Of a stretch of 25,344 bases of DNA, positions 6,942-15,302 are shown one piece after another. Position 1 is the stretch's first letter; each line of letters begins with the position of its first letter. Origin of the DNA: JAPLCX01 sp964460305 (GTDB lineage: Bacteria; Auribacterota; Tritonobacteria; UBA1439); the NCBI GenBank assembly GCA_964460305.1, contig CAYWRA010000032.1, positions 1 to 25,344 of the forward strand. Direction: 5' to 3'. A program made the position numbers and the translations under genes. Below the pieces are notes generated by a model that saw only the letters and a program-made list of their open reading frames with translations, had not been told where the DNA came from and did no database searches.

Positions 6942-7008
6942 ATCTTAATCCTCCGTGCAATAAGTGGCGGTATGACACCTTTCCGCAACGATGATTCAGA
7001 TAGGGCGT

Positions 7009-7038
7009 ATGATAGTAAAGCTCTCGATGGACAGTCAA
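7009..7038 (-). promoter_or_regulatory. sigma70-type promoter of the BMC shell operon
   Basis: On the minus strand TTGACT (7038-7033) and TATCAT (7014-7009) are 18 bp apart, each matching five of six consensus bases. Transcription would start near 7002, about 60 nt before the hexamer start codon. The rest of 6942-7120 shows nothing else. Confidence 0.55.
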
Positions 7039-7120
7039 GAATGGATTGCGGCCCGAAGATGGCGGATAAGCGATTGCAACCTACAACCACTTGGTGTGCA
7101 TAAACTGGGAATATTAATCC

Positions 7121-7247
7121 TGTAGGGGCGTGATTCCCGCTCTTGTCGGGCAGGTATCAAGCTTGCCACGCGAGAAGCGTGGCCCGCCCGCCGGTTCGGA
7201 TGAATCCTTGTCCGCCGCAGCCTTGGCGTAGGCTGGCTACCCCTACA
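7121..7247. repeat. TGTAGGGG...CCCCTACA MITE-like repeat
   Basis: This 127-bp non-coding unit is bounded by inverted TGTAGGGG/CCCCTACA ends. It contains internal GC-rich hairpins (GCCACGCGAGAAGCGTGGC at 7164-7182, and CAGCCTTGGCGTAGGCTG). It fills the gap between the divergent shell operon and the epimerase gene. Confidence 0.6.
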
Positions 7248-7277
7248 TTATTCTCCATTTCGGGAGAAGCGCCTTTC

Positions 7278-7307
7278 TTGATTGTGCCGTGAGCCGTGTG
7301 ATACTAT
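7278..7307 (+). promoter_or_regulatory. possible promoter of the epimerase gene
   Basis: TTGATT (7278-7283) and TACTAT (7302-7307) are 18 bp apart. This would leave a leader of about 75 nt before the ATG at 7391. The match is moderate. Confidence 0.35.
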
Positions 7308-7390
7308 TACCGCGGCAACTACAGTTACGGGTTTCGAATTTCGGGTTACTTGTTGAATACATTATTTTTGGGATTTTCCCCTTGGGCTTT

Positions 7391-8344
7391 ATGAAGATAC
7401 TCATCACCGGCGGGGCTGGTTTCATCGGTTCTCATCTCGTTGAGCGGTTGCTTGAACGGGGGAGGGAGGTGGTCTGCCTCGACGATTTCAACGATTCGTA
7501 CGATCCGGCGGTGAAGAGAAGAAACATCTCTCCCGTCCTCGGCAATCCGCTATTCACGCTCGTGGAGGGCGACATACGAGACAGGGATCTGCTACAGGGG
7601 CTCTGCCGGGAACACTGGTTTGAGACAATAGTGCATCTCGCCGCGCGGGCGGGCGTGCGCGAATCCCTGAAGGATCCGCTGCTGTACGAAGAGCTCAATT
7701 GTCACGGAACGCTCAACCTGCTCGAAAGCGCCCGCCGGCATGACATACGGCATTTCGTTTTCGGTTCGTCATCATCGATCTATGGCGCCAACACCAAGGT
7801 GCCGTTTTCCGAGGAAGACAAGGTTGATCGGCCGATATCCCCGTACGCGGCTACAAAGAGGTCGTGCGAACTCCTCTGTTATACGTACCATCATCTCTGC
7901 GGGTTGAACGTCACGGCCTTGCGTTTCTTTACCGTCTACGGCCCGCGGCAGAGGCCGGAGATGGCGATCTACAGGTTCACGCGTAGAATTCTCGGCGGCG
8001 AGCCGATCGAGCTGTACGGCGACGGAACGAGCCGGAGGGACTACACCTATGTGGACGACATCATGGACGGCCTCCTGAAGGCGATTGATCGGCCTTTCCC
8101 ATTCGAGATATTCAACCTTGGAGAATCACAGACCGTTGAGCTTGCCGGCCTCATCCGGATCATCGAGGAGGCGACGGGAAAGAGGGCGGTGATCAAGCGG
8201 CTCCCCCCGCAGCCCGGCGACACCCCCATTACCTATGCGGACATCGGCAAGGCAAGAGCGATGCTTGGGTACAGCCCGCGTGTCAGGATTGAAGAGGGGA
8301 TCGGGAGGTTTGTCTCGTGGTACAAGGGCTGCGCAGTGAGTTGA
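7391..8344 (+). CDS. NAD-dependent epimerase, UDP-glucuronate 4-epimerase-like
   Basis: A 317-residue extended short-chain dehydrogenase that would interconvert nucleotide sugars for surface polysaccharide. GGAGFIG (residues 7-13) binds NAD. DDFNDSYDPAVKRRNI resembles UDP-glucuronate 4-epimerases, SSSSIYG lies near 126-132, and the catalytic YAATK has Y152 and K156. RFFTVYGPRQRPEMAIYRFTRRI and YGDGTSRRDYTYVDD form the sugar-nucleotide site. I start at the ATG at 7391, where the Rossmann strand begins; the longer frame upstream reads through repeat sequence. There is no obvious Shine-Dalgarno. It stands alone between a divergent shell operon and the methionine synthase genes. UDP-glucose or UDP-GlcNAc epimerase is possible, but the FNDSYDP segment favours the glucuronate enzyme. 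Confidence 0.88.
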   Translation: MKILITGGAGFIGSHLVERLLERGREVVCLDDFNDSYDPAVKRRNISPVLGNPLFTLVEGDIRDRDLLQGLCREHWFETIVHLAARAGVRESLKDPLLYEELNCHGTLNLLESARRHDIRHFVFGSSSSIYGANTKVPFSEEDKVDRPISPYAATKRSCELLCYTYHHLCGLNVTALRFFTVYGPRQRPEMAIYRFTRRILGGEPIELYGDGTSRRDYTYVDDIMDGLLKAIDRPFPFEIFNLGESQTVELAGLIRIIEEATGKRAVIKRLPPQPGDTPITYADIGKARAMLGYSPRVRIEEGIGRFVSWYKGCAVS

Positions 8345-8384
8345 CGATCCGTCCCGCAATAGTTTCCACCACGAAGAGACCAGA

Positions 8385-8695
8385 TTTTCACAAAGAGTAA
8401 AAGAGAGGAAGAGAAGAGCCTAGCCCCGCACCGACTAGTCTGGTGCGGAATGTTGGCAGTTTCGCATAACTATTTGCGCCACGGTAAGATTTTCATCAAC
8501 CGAGCAAGGTTGATGAATAGATCAGGCTAGACTCTCACTTGAATTACTAACCAACGTCTGATTTTAACCACGAGATTGCTGATTGGAAGCTGGTTGGAAC
8601 AAGTCTTGTGCTAATCTTGTGTAAATCTGTGGTAAAAAAACGCGGCACCTTGAACTTTTGGTTGTTGTTATCTATCTCTTTCACTCTTTGTAAAA
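8385..8695. repeat. nested palindromic intergenic unit I
   Basis: The left arm (8385-8416) holds CACAAAGAGTAAAAGAG and the right arm (8671-8695) its degenerate reverse complement CTCTTTCACTCTTTGT. The 111-bp element copy 2 sits between them, with further repeat words such as GTGTAAATCTGTGGT. No gene is visible in the 378-bp gap. Confidence 0.6.
8421..8532 (-). repeat. 111-bp dispersed element, copy 2 (inverted)
   Basis: Reverse complement of 2375-2485. It contains a hairpin with TTCATCAACC/GGTTGATGAA arms and another with GCACC/GGTGC arms around GACTAGTC. It lies inside the loop of the palindromic unit, so it probably inserted later. Confidence 0.75.
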
Positions 8696-8722
8696 CATCT
8701 TGCCACGGGGGCGGGGGGCGAT

Positions 8723-9346
8723 TTGAGCGGTGTGAGCGGGGTTTTTAGGGATATCATTCCGGATGCCGGCGACGATGGAATCTTCAGACGGCTCCGCATG
8801 AGCGCCGACGTATACCGCCGCTCCGATGAAATGGGTGAACTGTTCCGCACGACGGTTGCGTGGGGCCGGCGCCTGATAGCACCGGCGGCTGTGTGCAAAA
8901 CGTTGGCGATCCTGGATAGCGCGGACGCCGTTGTCCGCTTCCGGGACACGGGATTCCACGTCCGTAGCGGCGGCGTCGCCGCATTGCTCGATGGGTGCGC
9001 CAGCGCCACCCTGATGGCTGCGACTATTGGATCTGCGTTGTCTTCGGCGATGGATGGGTTGATGGTGGAGAAGAGGATGACGGAGGCGGTTATCATGGAC
9101 GCGTTCGGTTCCGAGGCCGTTGAGGGAGTCATCAACGGCCTGTGCCTGCGCCTTAAGGAGTCGGAGCGGGAGTCGGTTCCAACTAGGAGGTTCAGCCCCG
9201 GTTATGGGGATTGGGACCTTTCGGCTCAAGGCTCGGTGCTTGAGGAACTCGGTGCGGCTGAGATCGGGATTGGGGTAAGCGAGAGCTCGATCCTCATCCC
9301 GGAGAAATCCATCACGGCAATTATGGGCTGGAGGTTGGGAAAATAG
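8723..9346 (+). CDS. stand-alone methionine synthase reactivation-domain protein
   Basis: A 207-residue protein resembling the C-terminal activation (AdoMet-binding) domain of cobalamin-dependent methionine synthase. The diagnostic block is RRFSPGYGDWDLSAQGSVLEEL followed by IGIGVSESSILIPEKSITAIMGWR. Such a domain binds AdoMet and supports reductive remethylation of oxidised cobalamin. The metH gene 130 bp downstream lacks this domain, so the two proteins should act together; a split of this kind is known in Thermotoga and other bacteria. Start choice is uncertain: TTG at 8723 with a G-rich stretch upstream, or GTG at 8732. The N-terminal ~25 residues are weakly conserved. Confidence 0.85.
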   Translation: MSGVSGVFRDIIPDAGDDGIFRRLRMSADVYRRSDEMGELFRTTVAWGRRLIAPAAVCKTLAILDSADAVVRFRDTGFHVRSGGVAALLDGCASATLMAATIGSALSSAMDGLMVEKRMTEAVIMDAFGSEAVEGVINGLCLRLKESERESVPTRRFSPGYGDWDLSAQGSVLEELGAAEIGIGVSESSILIPEKSITAIMGWRLGK

Positions 9347-9406
9347 CTCACCGCAGAGACGCACTCCAGAGGGGCACCTGGGGGTAGGGCGCAATTGAGT
9401 TAGAAT

Positions 9407-9463
9407 CCAGTAGCCAGAATCCAGGAGCCAGCATTCAAAATTCTGGATTCTGAATTCCGTGGC
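9407..9463. repeat. GAATCCAG repeat/hairpin upstream of metH
   Basis: AGAATCCAG words (9407-9432) face ATTCTGGATTCT (9440-9451), forming a hairpin in the short gap before metH. It is another short repeat word confined to intergenic sequence. Confidence 0.5.
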
Positions 9464-9475
9464 CTACTATTAATA

Positions 9476-11903
9476 ATGAAACCAATTCTTGAAGCGCTTA
9501 AAGAACGCATCCTCGTCGGAGACGGGGCGATGGGCACCATGCTCCAGGAGGGCGGCCTCCCTGAAGGGGGATGCCCCGAAGAGGCGGTGCTCGGCCGTCC
9601 GAAGCTTATCCTTTCCGTCCATGAGCGCTACATCGATGCCGGCGCAGATATAATCGAGACGAATACCTTCGGCGCCAACCGGTTCAAGCTCGCGGAATAT
9701 CGCCTTGGGGCGGAGGTCGAGCGCATCAATTGCGAGGCGGTTCGCCTCGCGCGCGAAGCGGCCCTGGGACGCGTGTACGTCGCCGGTTCGGTGGGGCCGC
9801 TTGGGAAACAGCTTGCGCCTCTCGGCGATCTTACGTTCGGGGAGGCAGTGGACGCGTTCCACGAGCAGCTTAAAGCCCTGGCGCGCGCCGGTGTGGATCT
9901 TGTATTTCTTGAGACGTTCTCCGACCTGAGAGAGGCCAAGGCGGCGCTCGTTGCAGCTATGGAACTGCCGGGTCTCNNNNNNNNNNTTCGGAGAAGGGGG
10001 GAGGACCCTTACCGGCACACCGGCGGACGTTGCGGCCGTCGTGCTATCCGCCATGGGGGCGACGGCGGTGGGGGCGAACTGCAGCACCGGGCCGAGGGAG
10101 ATGTGGCCCGTTATGGAATCGATGGCGGCTGTGACTACGTCCTTACTCTCGGTGCTTCCCAACGCCGGCCTCCCGGAGTTGGTAGGGGGGAAGACGGTAT
10201 TCCGGGAATCCCCCGAGGATATGGCGGGGTTCGCCGAGCGTTTTGCGGCGCTCGGCGTGAACATCATCGTCGGATGCTGCGGCACCACGCCCGCCCACAT
10301 CAGGGCCATGGCGTCGGCGATCGAAAAAAGGAAACCGGCGGTGAGGAGCGTTCAACCGCGCCTACGCCTCTGCAGCCGGACCAGGATGGTTGCGCTTGAG
10401 ACCGCCTGCTCGCCGCTCGTCATCGGCGAGCGCATCAATCTCAGCGTCAGGAAAGAGATGGCGCGCGCGTTCATCGCCGGCGACGCCACTCTAATGCGCG
10501 AGGCCGCAGTCGACCAAGTCCGGCGGGGGGCGCACCTCCTCGACGTGAACGTCGGCGTGAGCGGCGAGGCGCTCGGCATGGAAAAGGTTTCCGAGCGGGC
10601 GCTCATGGAGAAGGCCGTCAGGCTTATCCAACAGAGCGTCGACGTTCCGCTCGCTATCGATTCTAACAACCCCGAGGCGTTGGAAGCGGGGTTGCGCGAG
10701 AGCGCGGGGAAGCCGATCATCAACTCCATTCCGGCGGATGAGGAGAAGATGCAGAAGCTCCTTCCGCTTGCCCGCCGCTATGGAGCGGCGATCGTGATAC
10801 TCCCGCTCTCGGACAGGGGCATACCGGATAACGCCGCGGAGAGGGTGCGGCTTGCCGAGGAGGTGCGGTCGAGCGCATTGAAGGCCGGCATCCTCCAGGA
10901 GGAGATCCTTATCGATCCGTTGGCGATGGCGCTCTCGGCGGCGCCGGAGCAGGGACTTGTGACGATCGAGACCCTGAAAATGCTAAAAGGACGGGGATAC
11001 CAGACGGTCCTCGGTTTAAGCAACATCTCCTTCGGCTTGCCGGAGCGGAGCATGCTGAACGCCTCGTTCCTCGCCATGGCGATGGGGGCTGGATTGGATC
11101 TGGTTATACTCAACCCCTTGGATGAGCCGGTAATGAGGAGCCTGCGCGCGGGGCGCGTTCTCACGATGGCGGACCGGGGCGCGCGGGAATTCATCGCCGG
11201 GTTCAAGGTCGGTGCGGCGGCCGCGGCGTCGGCTGCGGTCCTTCCGAAGACGAAGCCGGAGACGATCAGGGAGAGGCTCCTTTCGGCGATCGTCGCGGGG
11301 GACCGTGACGGCGTGATACCGCACGTAGAGGAGGCGCTCAGGCAGGGGATCCCGCCGCTTGAGATCAACGTATCGATGCTCGCGCCGGCCCTCGAGGAGG
11401 TGGGGAGGCGGTTTGAGAGAGGGGATCTGTTTCTCCCGCAGATGATCCTCGCCGCCGAGACTGTGCAGAATGCCTTCGTCCGCCTGAAGCTGGAGATGAA
11501 GGGCGAGAAGATGCCCTCCCGCGGGAAGATAGTCATGGCCACCGTGAGGGGAGACGTCCACGATATCGGCAAGAACATCTGCTGCACGGTGCTGGAGAAT
11601 TACGGCTATGAAATCACGGACCTCGGCCGGAACGTCCCCTCGGAGGTCATCATAGAGCAGGCCGCCGGCGTGGGGGCTGACATCATCGGTCTCTCCGCAC
11701 TCATGACGACCACGATGAGGCAGATGGAACTGGTCATCTCGGAGCTCCGGAAACAAGGGATGAGTCAGAAAGTAATGGTGGGAGGCGCGGTGGTGACCGC
11801 CTCGTACGCGAAGAAGATAGGGGCCGATGGCTACGCGAAGAACGCCGGGGAGATCGTGCGGCTGGTGAACAAGCTGGTTAAATCCCAAATCCCAAAGAAA
11901 TGA
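9476..11903 (+). CDS. metH: cobalamin-dependent methionine synthase without reactivation domain (contains assembly gap)
   Basis: Transfers methyl from methyltetrahydrofolate to homocysteine through cobalamin. Domains in order: homocysteine-binding barrel (GDGAMGTMLQ at the start; zinc ligands in GANCSTG and GCCGTTP), pterin-binding barrel (VIGERINLS, DVNVG, LAIDSNNPEAL), B12 cap, and B12 domain with DVHDIGKNI supplying the lower histidine. The 10 N at 9977-9986 split it: the frame is 2 before and 3 after. The sequence resumes at FGEGGRTLTGTP, and about seven residues (family pattern PVIAQMT) appear missing, so the gap is probably ~21 bases and no real frameshift is needed. Expected length is ~810 residues. 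The last codons (KSQIPKK) come from an AAATCCC repeat. The reactivation partner lies upstream. Confidence 0.93.
9977..9986. other. assembly gap (10 N)
   Basis: Ten ambiguous bases inside the homocysteine-binding domain of metH. Their number is a placeholder: a length divisible by three is needed to keep the protein in frame. Confidence 0.98.
11880..11898 (+). repeat. AAATCCC repeat at the 3' end of metH
   Basis: AAATCCCAAATCCCAAAG encodes the last residues of MetH just before the TGA stop, as at the end of proS. Confidence 0.85.
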
Positions 11904-11940
11904 GTGATTATTTTCTCGATAGCTCGCTCCCACATTTTTC

Positions 11941-11969
11941 TTGACACCGATGGTCGCCGTGGCAATAAT
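11941..11969 (+). promoter_or_regulatory. strong sigma70-type promoter of hppA
   Basis: TTGACA (11941-11946, perfect) and AATAAT (11964-11969, five of six) are 17 bp apart. A start near 11977 leaves a ~33-nt leader that includes AGGAGG. It would drive hppA and the 67-aa gene. Confidence 0.65.
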
Positions 11970-12009
11970 ACCCTCCCCTGGAATAGCGCATAACACAAGG
12001 AGGTTTTGT

Positions 12010-14322
12010 ATGAAGCATCGTTTGACGCGTATCTTCACCATCGCCGGCGGGTTGCTGATGCCGCTCGCCGCATGGGCGCAGCAGGACGCGGCTGCGGTAA
12101 GCCCGAAATTGCCGGTTTATTGGCTAATCGCCCCCCTCGCTTCAGTCGTAGCGCTTATCTGCGCGTGGTTCTTTTATCACTCCATGATCCGTACCCCGGA
12201 AGGCACGGATCGGATGAAAGAGATCGCCTCCTACGTAAGATCAGGGGCGCGCGCGTATCTCAGGCAGCAATATAAGGTTGTCTTCTGGTGCTTCATTGCC
12301 GCAAGTCTCTTTTTCGCGTTCCTTGCCTTCGGCCTTCATGTCCAGTCCAAGTGGGTTCCCTTTGCGTTTCTCACGGGGGGCTTCTTCTCCGGCCTCTGTG
12401 GTTTCTTGGGGATGAAGACCGCCACCTATGCGAGCGCCAGGACGGCGAACGCCGCCCGCGGATCGCTCAACGGCGCTCTTCAGATCGCGTTTCGGAGCGG
12501 CGCCGTCATGGGCCTCGTCTGCGTCGGGCTCGGTCTCCTCGATATCTGTATCTGGTTCTATATGCTTAACAATATCGTTGGCCTCGGGCTCGTGGAGACC
12601 ACAGTCACGATGCTTTGCTTCGGCATGGGAGCGAGCACGCAGGCGCTCTTCGCCCGTGTCGGCGGCGGCATCTTCACGAAGGCAGCCGACGTCGGCGCCG
12701 ATCTCGTGGGTAAAATCGAGGCTGGAATTCCGGAGGACGACCCGCGCAATCCAGCCTCCATCGCCGACAACGTGGGTGATAACGTTGGCGACGTGGCGGG
12801 TATGGGCGCCGACCTCTACGAGTCGTACTGCGGCTCCATCCTGGCCACGACTGCGCTGGGGGTTGCGGCATTTTCGGCCGAACCGGCCCTCATGCTCAAA
12901 TCGATCCTCCTGCCCCTCGTCATCGCGGGTGCCGGCATGATCCTCTCGATCGCGGGAATATTCGCCGTGCGGAGCGGGGAGAAGGCCACCCAGAAGGAGC
13001 TGCTCAAGGCCCTCGCGAGGGGCGTCAACCTGAGCACGGTGGGGATTACCATAATATCCGCATTCCTGGTTCGGATAATGCTTCCGGGGCACTTCGGGCT
13101 TTGGGGGGCGATAGTCGCCGGCCTCTTCGCGGGTTGGATCATAGGCAAGGCGACTGAGCATTACACCTCCCAGGACTATGCACCGACGCAGCAGGTAGCG
13201 TCGCAGTCGCTCACCGGCCCCGCCACGGTCATCATAGAGGGGATCTCGGTGGGGATGCTTTCCACGTGGCCCGGGGTGGTCACGATCGGAGCGGCGACTC
13301 TTCTCGCCTATGGATTCGCCGGTGGATTTTCGAGCCCTGAAATAGGCCTGTACGGGATTGGGCTCGCCGCGGTCGGGATGCTCTCCACGCTCGGCATAAC
13401 GCTCGCGACCGACGCCTACGGGCCGATCGCGGACAACGCCGGCGGCAACGCCGAGATGAGCGGTCTAGAACCGTACGTGCGCGAGAGGACCGACGCGCTC
13501 GATTCCCTCGGCAATACGACTGCGGCGACCGGCAAGGGTTATGCGATAGGATCGGCGGCGCTCACCGCCCTCGCCCTCCTCGCGGCCTACATCGAGGAGG
13601 TGCGCATGGGGCTCGTCCGCGTCGCATCGACGAGCGCCGACAAGCTGGTCCGCATCGGGGAAAAAACCTTTGACATTGTCACCGTGCAGAAGGCGAACCT
13701 GGCCTTCTTCATGGATAAGTACAACGTAACCTTATTGAATCCCAAGGTGCTCGTGGGCTTATTCTTGGGCAGCATGATGGCGTTCGTCTTTTGCGCGCTC
13801 TCCATGAAAGCGGTCGGGCGCGCCGCCCGGCGGATGGTGGAGGAAGTGCGCCGGCAGTTCAGGGAGATCAAGGGAATCATGGAAGGGAAGGCCACTCCCG
13901 ACTATGCCTCGTGCGTCGCGATCTCGACGAAGGGCGCGCAACGAGAAATGATGCTCCCGTCTCTTAGCGCGATCATCGTGCCGATCATCGTCGGGCTCAT
14001 CCTTGGGGTTGGCGGCGTCATGGGATTCCTCGCGGGCGCTACTGCCACCGGCTTCGTCCTCGCGATCATGCTGGCCAATTCCGGCGGAGCATGGGATAAT
14101 GCAAAGAAGCACATCGAACAGGGGCACCACGGCGGCAAGGGGTCGGCCGCGCATAAGGCTGGCGTGGTGGGGGACACGGTGGGCGATCCGTTCAAGGACA
14201 CCGCAGGTCCGTCGCTCAACATCCTGATTAAGCTCATGAGCATGGTGAGCGTCGTAGTCGCCGGACTCGTGGTGAAGTTCGCTCCCCAGATCAGTCATTT
14301 CCTGCATATGAGTTGGATGTAG
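12010..14322 (+). CDS. hppA: membrane-bound ion-pumping pyrophosphatase, K+-dependent type
   Basis: Couples pyrophosphate hydrolysis to export of H+ or Na+ across the membrane. The 770-residue protein is polytopic (about 16 membrane segments). The start at 12010 is supported by AAGGAGG seven bases upstream. An N-terminal signal-like stretch ends LAAWAQQ. Substrate motifs are DVGADLVGKIE, EDDPRNPASIADNVGDNVGD, DAYGPIADNAGGNAEM and GDTVGDPFKDTAGPS. GNTTAATGKG carries alanine where K+-independent enzymes have lysine (GNTTKA), so it should need K+. The Glu of ADLYESY is at the position seen in Na+-pumping members, so Na+ transport is possible, but ion choice cannot be settled by eye. It is followed at 29 bp by a small gene, likely in the same transcript. 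Confidence 0.95.
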   Translation: MKHRLTRIFTIAGGLLMPLAAWAQQDAAAVSPKLPVYWLIAPLASVVALICAWFFYHSMIRTPEGTDRMKEIASYVRSGARAYLRQQYKVVFWCFIAASLFFAFLAFGLHVQSKWVPFAFLTGGFFSGLCGFLGMKTATYASARTANAARGSLNGALQIAFRSGAVMGLVCVGLGLLDICIWFYMLNNIVGLGLVETTVTMLCFGMGASTQALFARVGGGIFTKAADVGADLVGKIEAGIPEDDPRNPASIADNVGDNVGDVAGMGADLYESYCGSILATTALGVAAFSAEPALMLKSILLPLVIAGAGMILSIAGIFAVRSGEKATQKELLKALARGVNLSTVGITIISAFLVRIMLPGHFGLWGAIVAGLFAGWIIGKATEHYTSQDYAPTQQVASQSLTGPATVIIEGISVGMLSTWPGVVTIGAATLLAYGFAGGFSSPEIGLYGIGLAAVGMLSTLGITLATDAYGPIADNAGGNAEMSGLEPYVRERTDALDSLGNTTAATGKGYAIGSAALTALALLAAYIEEVRMGLVRVASTSADKLVRIGEKTFDIVTVQKANLAFFMDKYNVTLLNPKVLVGLFLGSMMAFVFCALSMKAVGRAARRMVEEVRRQFREIKGIMEGKATPDYASCVAISTKGAQREMMLPSLSAIIVPIIVGLILGVGGVMGFLAGATATGFVLAIMLANSGGAWDNAKKHIEQGHHGGKGSAAHKAGVVGDTVGDPFKDTAGPSLNILIKLMSMVSVVVAGLVVKFAPQISHFLHMSWM

Positions 14323-14351
14323 TCATTCCCGTTCACACAAGGAGATGAGAC

Positions 14352-14555
14352 ATGGCTAAGCTGAGAATCTATTCCGAGATCAGCCTTAAGGCCGATCTGC
14401 CTCTTGGTGGCGTGGACGCGCAGACCCGCGATTATGACGTGCAACGGCACCGGAAAGAGGTGTATGATTATCTCCATGAAAGGCTTGCCAAGGCCTTCGC
14501 CGATGCGCAAGACCTTACGATGCACTACGTCGAGTTCAGTGTTGCCAACGACTGA
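14352..14555 (+). CDS. small conserved-looking protein of unknown function
   Basis: A 67-residue soluble protein that I do not recognise (MAKLRIYSEISLKADLPLGG...LTMHYVEFSVAND). GGAG lies 8 bases before the ATG, spacing to hppA is only 29 bp, and codon use resembles its neighbours, so it is probably a real gene cotranscribed with the pyrophosphatase. Predicted content is beta-strand, then a charged helix (QRHRKEVYDYLHERLAKAFADAQ), then a beta-strand; there is no membrane segment, cysteine or signal peptide. A role linked to the pump is only inferred from position. Confidence 0.75.
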   Translation: MAKLRIYSEISLKADLPLGGVDAQTRDYDVQRHRKEVYDYLHERLAKAFADAQDLTMHYVEFSVAND

Positions 14556-14586
14556 TCGTGCGACGTAAGCTTCGCCAGTCGGTAGT

Positions 14587-14635
14587 ATCGCGCCCGGGCG
14601 CTTCCCGCCCCGGGATCGTTCCCGTCGAGCGCGAT
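14587..14635 (+). promoter_or_regulatory. nested hairpin leader of the response regulator gene
   Basis: ATCGCGC (14587-14593) pairs with GCGCGAT (14629-14635) and encloses a GC-rich hairpin (CCCGGGCG, CTTCC loop, CGCCCCGGG, 14593-14614). The structure ends six bases before the AGGAG that serves the start at 14651. It could separate or tune expression of the regulator. Confidence 0.4.
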
Positions 14636-14650
14636 TGAAACAGGAGTGCC

Positions 14651-15067
14651 ATGAACGCAGCTCCCGCGAAACGCAGGATAGTCGTTATCGAGGACGATGC
14701 GGACATGGCGGCGATGATTTCAAAGATGCTCGGCCGCCACGGGTACGAGACCATCATCGCCGCCGACGGCGTGGAGGCGATTCCCAGGGTAATGGCGGGG
14801 GATGTCCAGATGATCATCCTGGACATCATGATGCCGTTTTTCTCGGGCTACTGGTACTGTGACGTTTTTAAGAAAAACCCCGCGACGAAAGGGATCCCGG
14901 TGCTCATCATCTCGGCGCTAGACAGGAAGAGCGACATCGAAAAGGGGCTCAAGCTCGGCGCCGATGCGTACATGACCAAGCCGTTTACCGAGGAAAAACT
15001 CATCGAGACTGTTGAATCCATCTTCGCCCGGTATCAGAAGGGCCCCGCCAAGCGCACGAAGAAATAA
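14651..15067 (+). CDS. single-domain response regulator (CheY-like receiver)
   Basis: A 138-residue receiver domain with no output domain. Acidic pocket E14-D15-D16, phosphorylation site D58 (IILDIMMP), switch residue S88 (LIISALD) and K110 (TKPF) are all present, so it should be phosphorylated by a histidine kinase encoded elsewhere. It would act by protein-protein contact or as a phosphate relay. AGGAG precedes the ATG. The C-terminus is a short basic tail (KGPAKRTKK). No kinase or chemotaxis gene is in the window. Confidence 0.92.
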   Translation: MNAAPAKRRIVVIEDDADMAAMISKMLGRHGYETIIAADGVEAIPRVMAGDVQMIILDIMMPFFSGYWYCDVFKKNPATKGIPVLIISALDRKSDIEKGLKLGADAYMTKPFTEEKLIETVESIFARYQKGPAKRTKK

Positions 15068-15073
15068 TTGTCA

Positions 15074-15270
15074 ACCACAGAGTACACAGAGGATACACAG
15101 AGAACGCACAGGGGATAAGGAGTCGAGACAGTGTTTTTTTACGAAGAGGAGAAGAGAAGGAGTTATCTCTTTTTCTCTTTTACTCTTTGTGAACATAGTG
15201 GTTCGCAGTTCTCAGTGTCCTCCCACGTCCCAAAGGGATCCCTTCGGGAAAGGGGCCCCGTTGGGATGTG
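15074..15270. repeat. nested palindromic intergenic unit II
   Basis: It begins with ACCACAGAG/ACACAGAG words (15074-15102). A purine arm (15134-15161) then faces TCTCTTTTACTCTTTGTGAA (15174-15193), followed by CCCAAAGGGATCCCTTCGGG (15229-15248). It has the same parts as units III and IV and fills the gap before clpB. I see no heat-shock operator of the CIRCE type. Confidence 0.65.
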
Positions 15271-15302
15271 TCTCCGCGGCAATGCAATATTAGGTACTCG
15301 CC

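Noticed and set aside
8533..8722. Cobalamin riboswitch before the methionine synthase genes
   Set aside because: No B12-box-like GCCACTG segment or the expected multi-stem layout; the gap is explained by repeats.
9476..10399. Truncated MetH fragment ending at 10399
   Set aside because: The frame after the N-run is nonsense; the real protein continues in the frame from 9987 to 11903.
15068..15302. CIRCE or other heat-shock operator before clpB
   Set aside because: No TTAGCACTC/GAGTGCTAA pair; only repeat arms are present.
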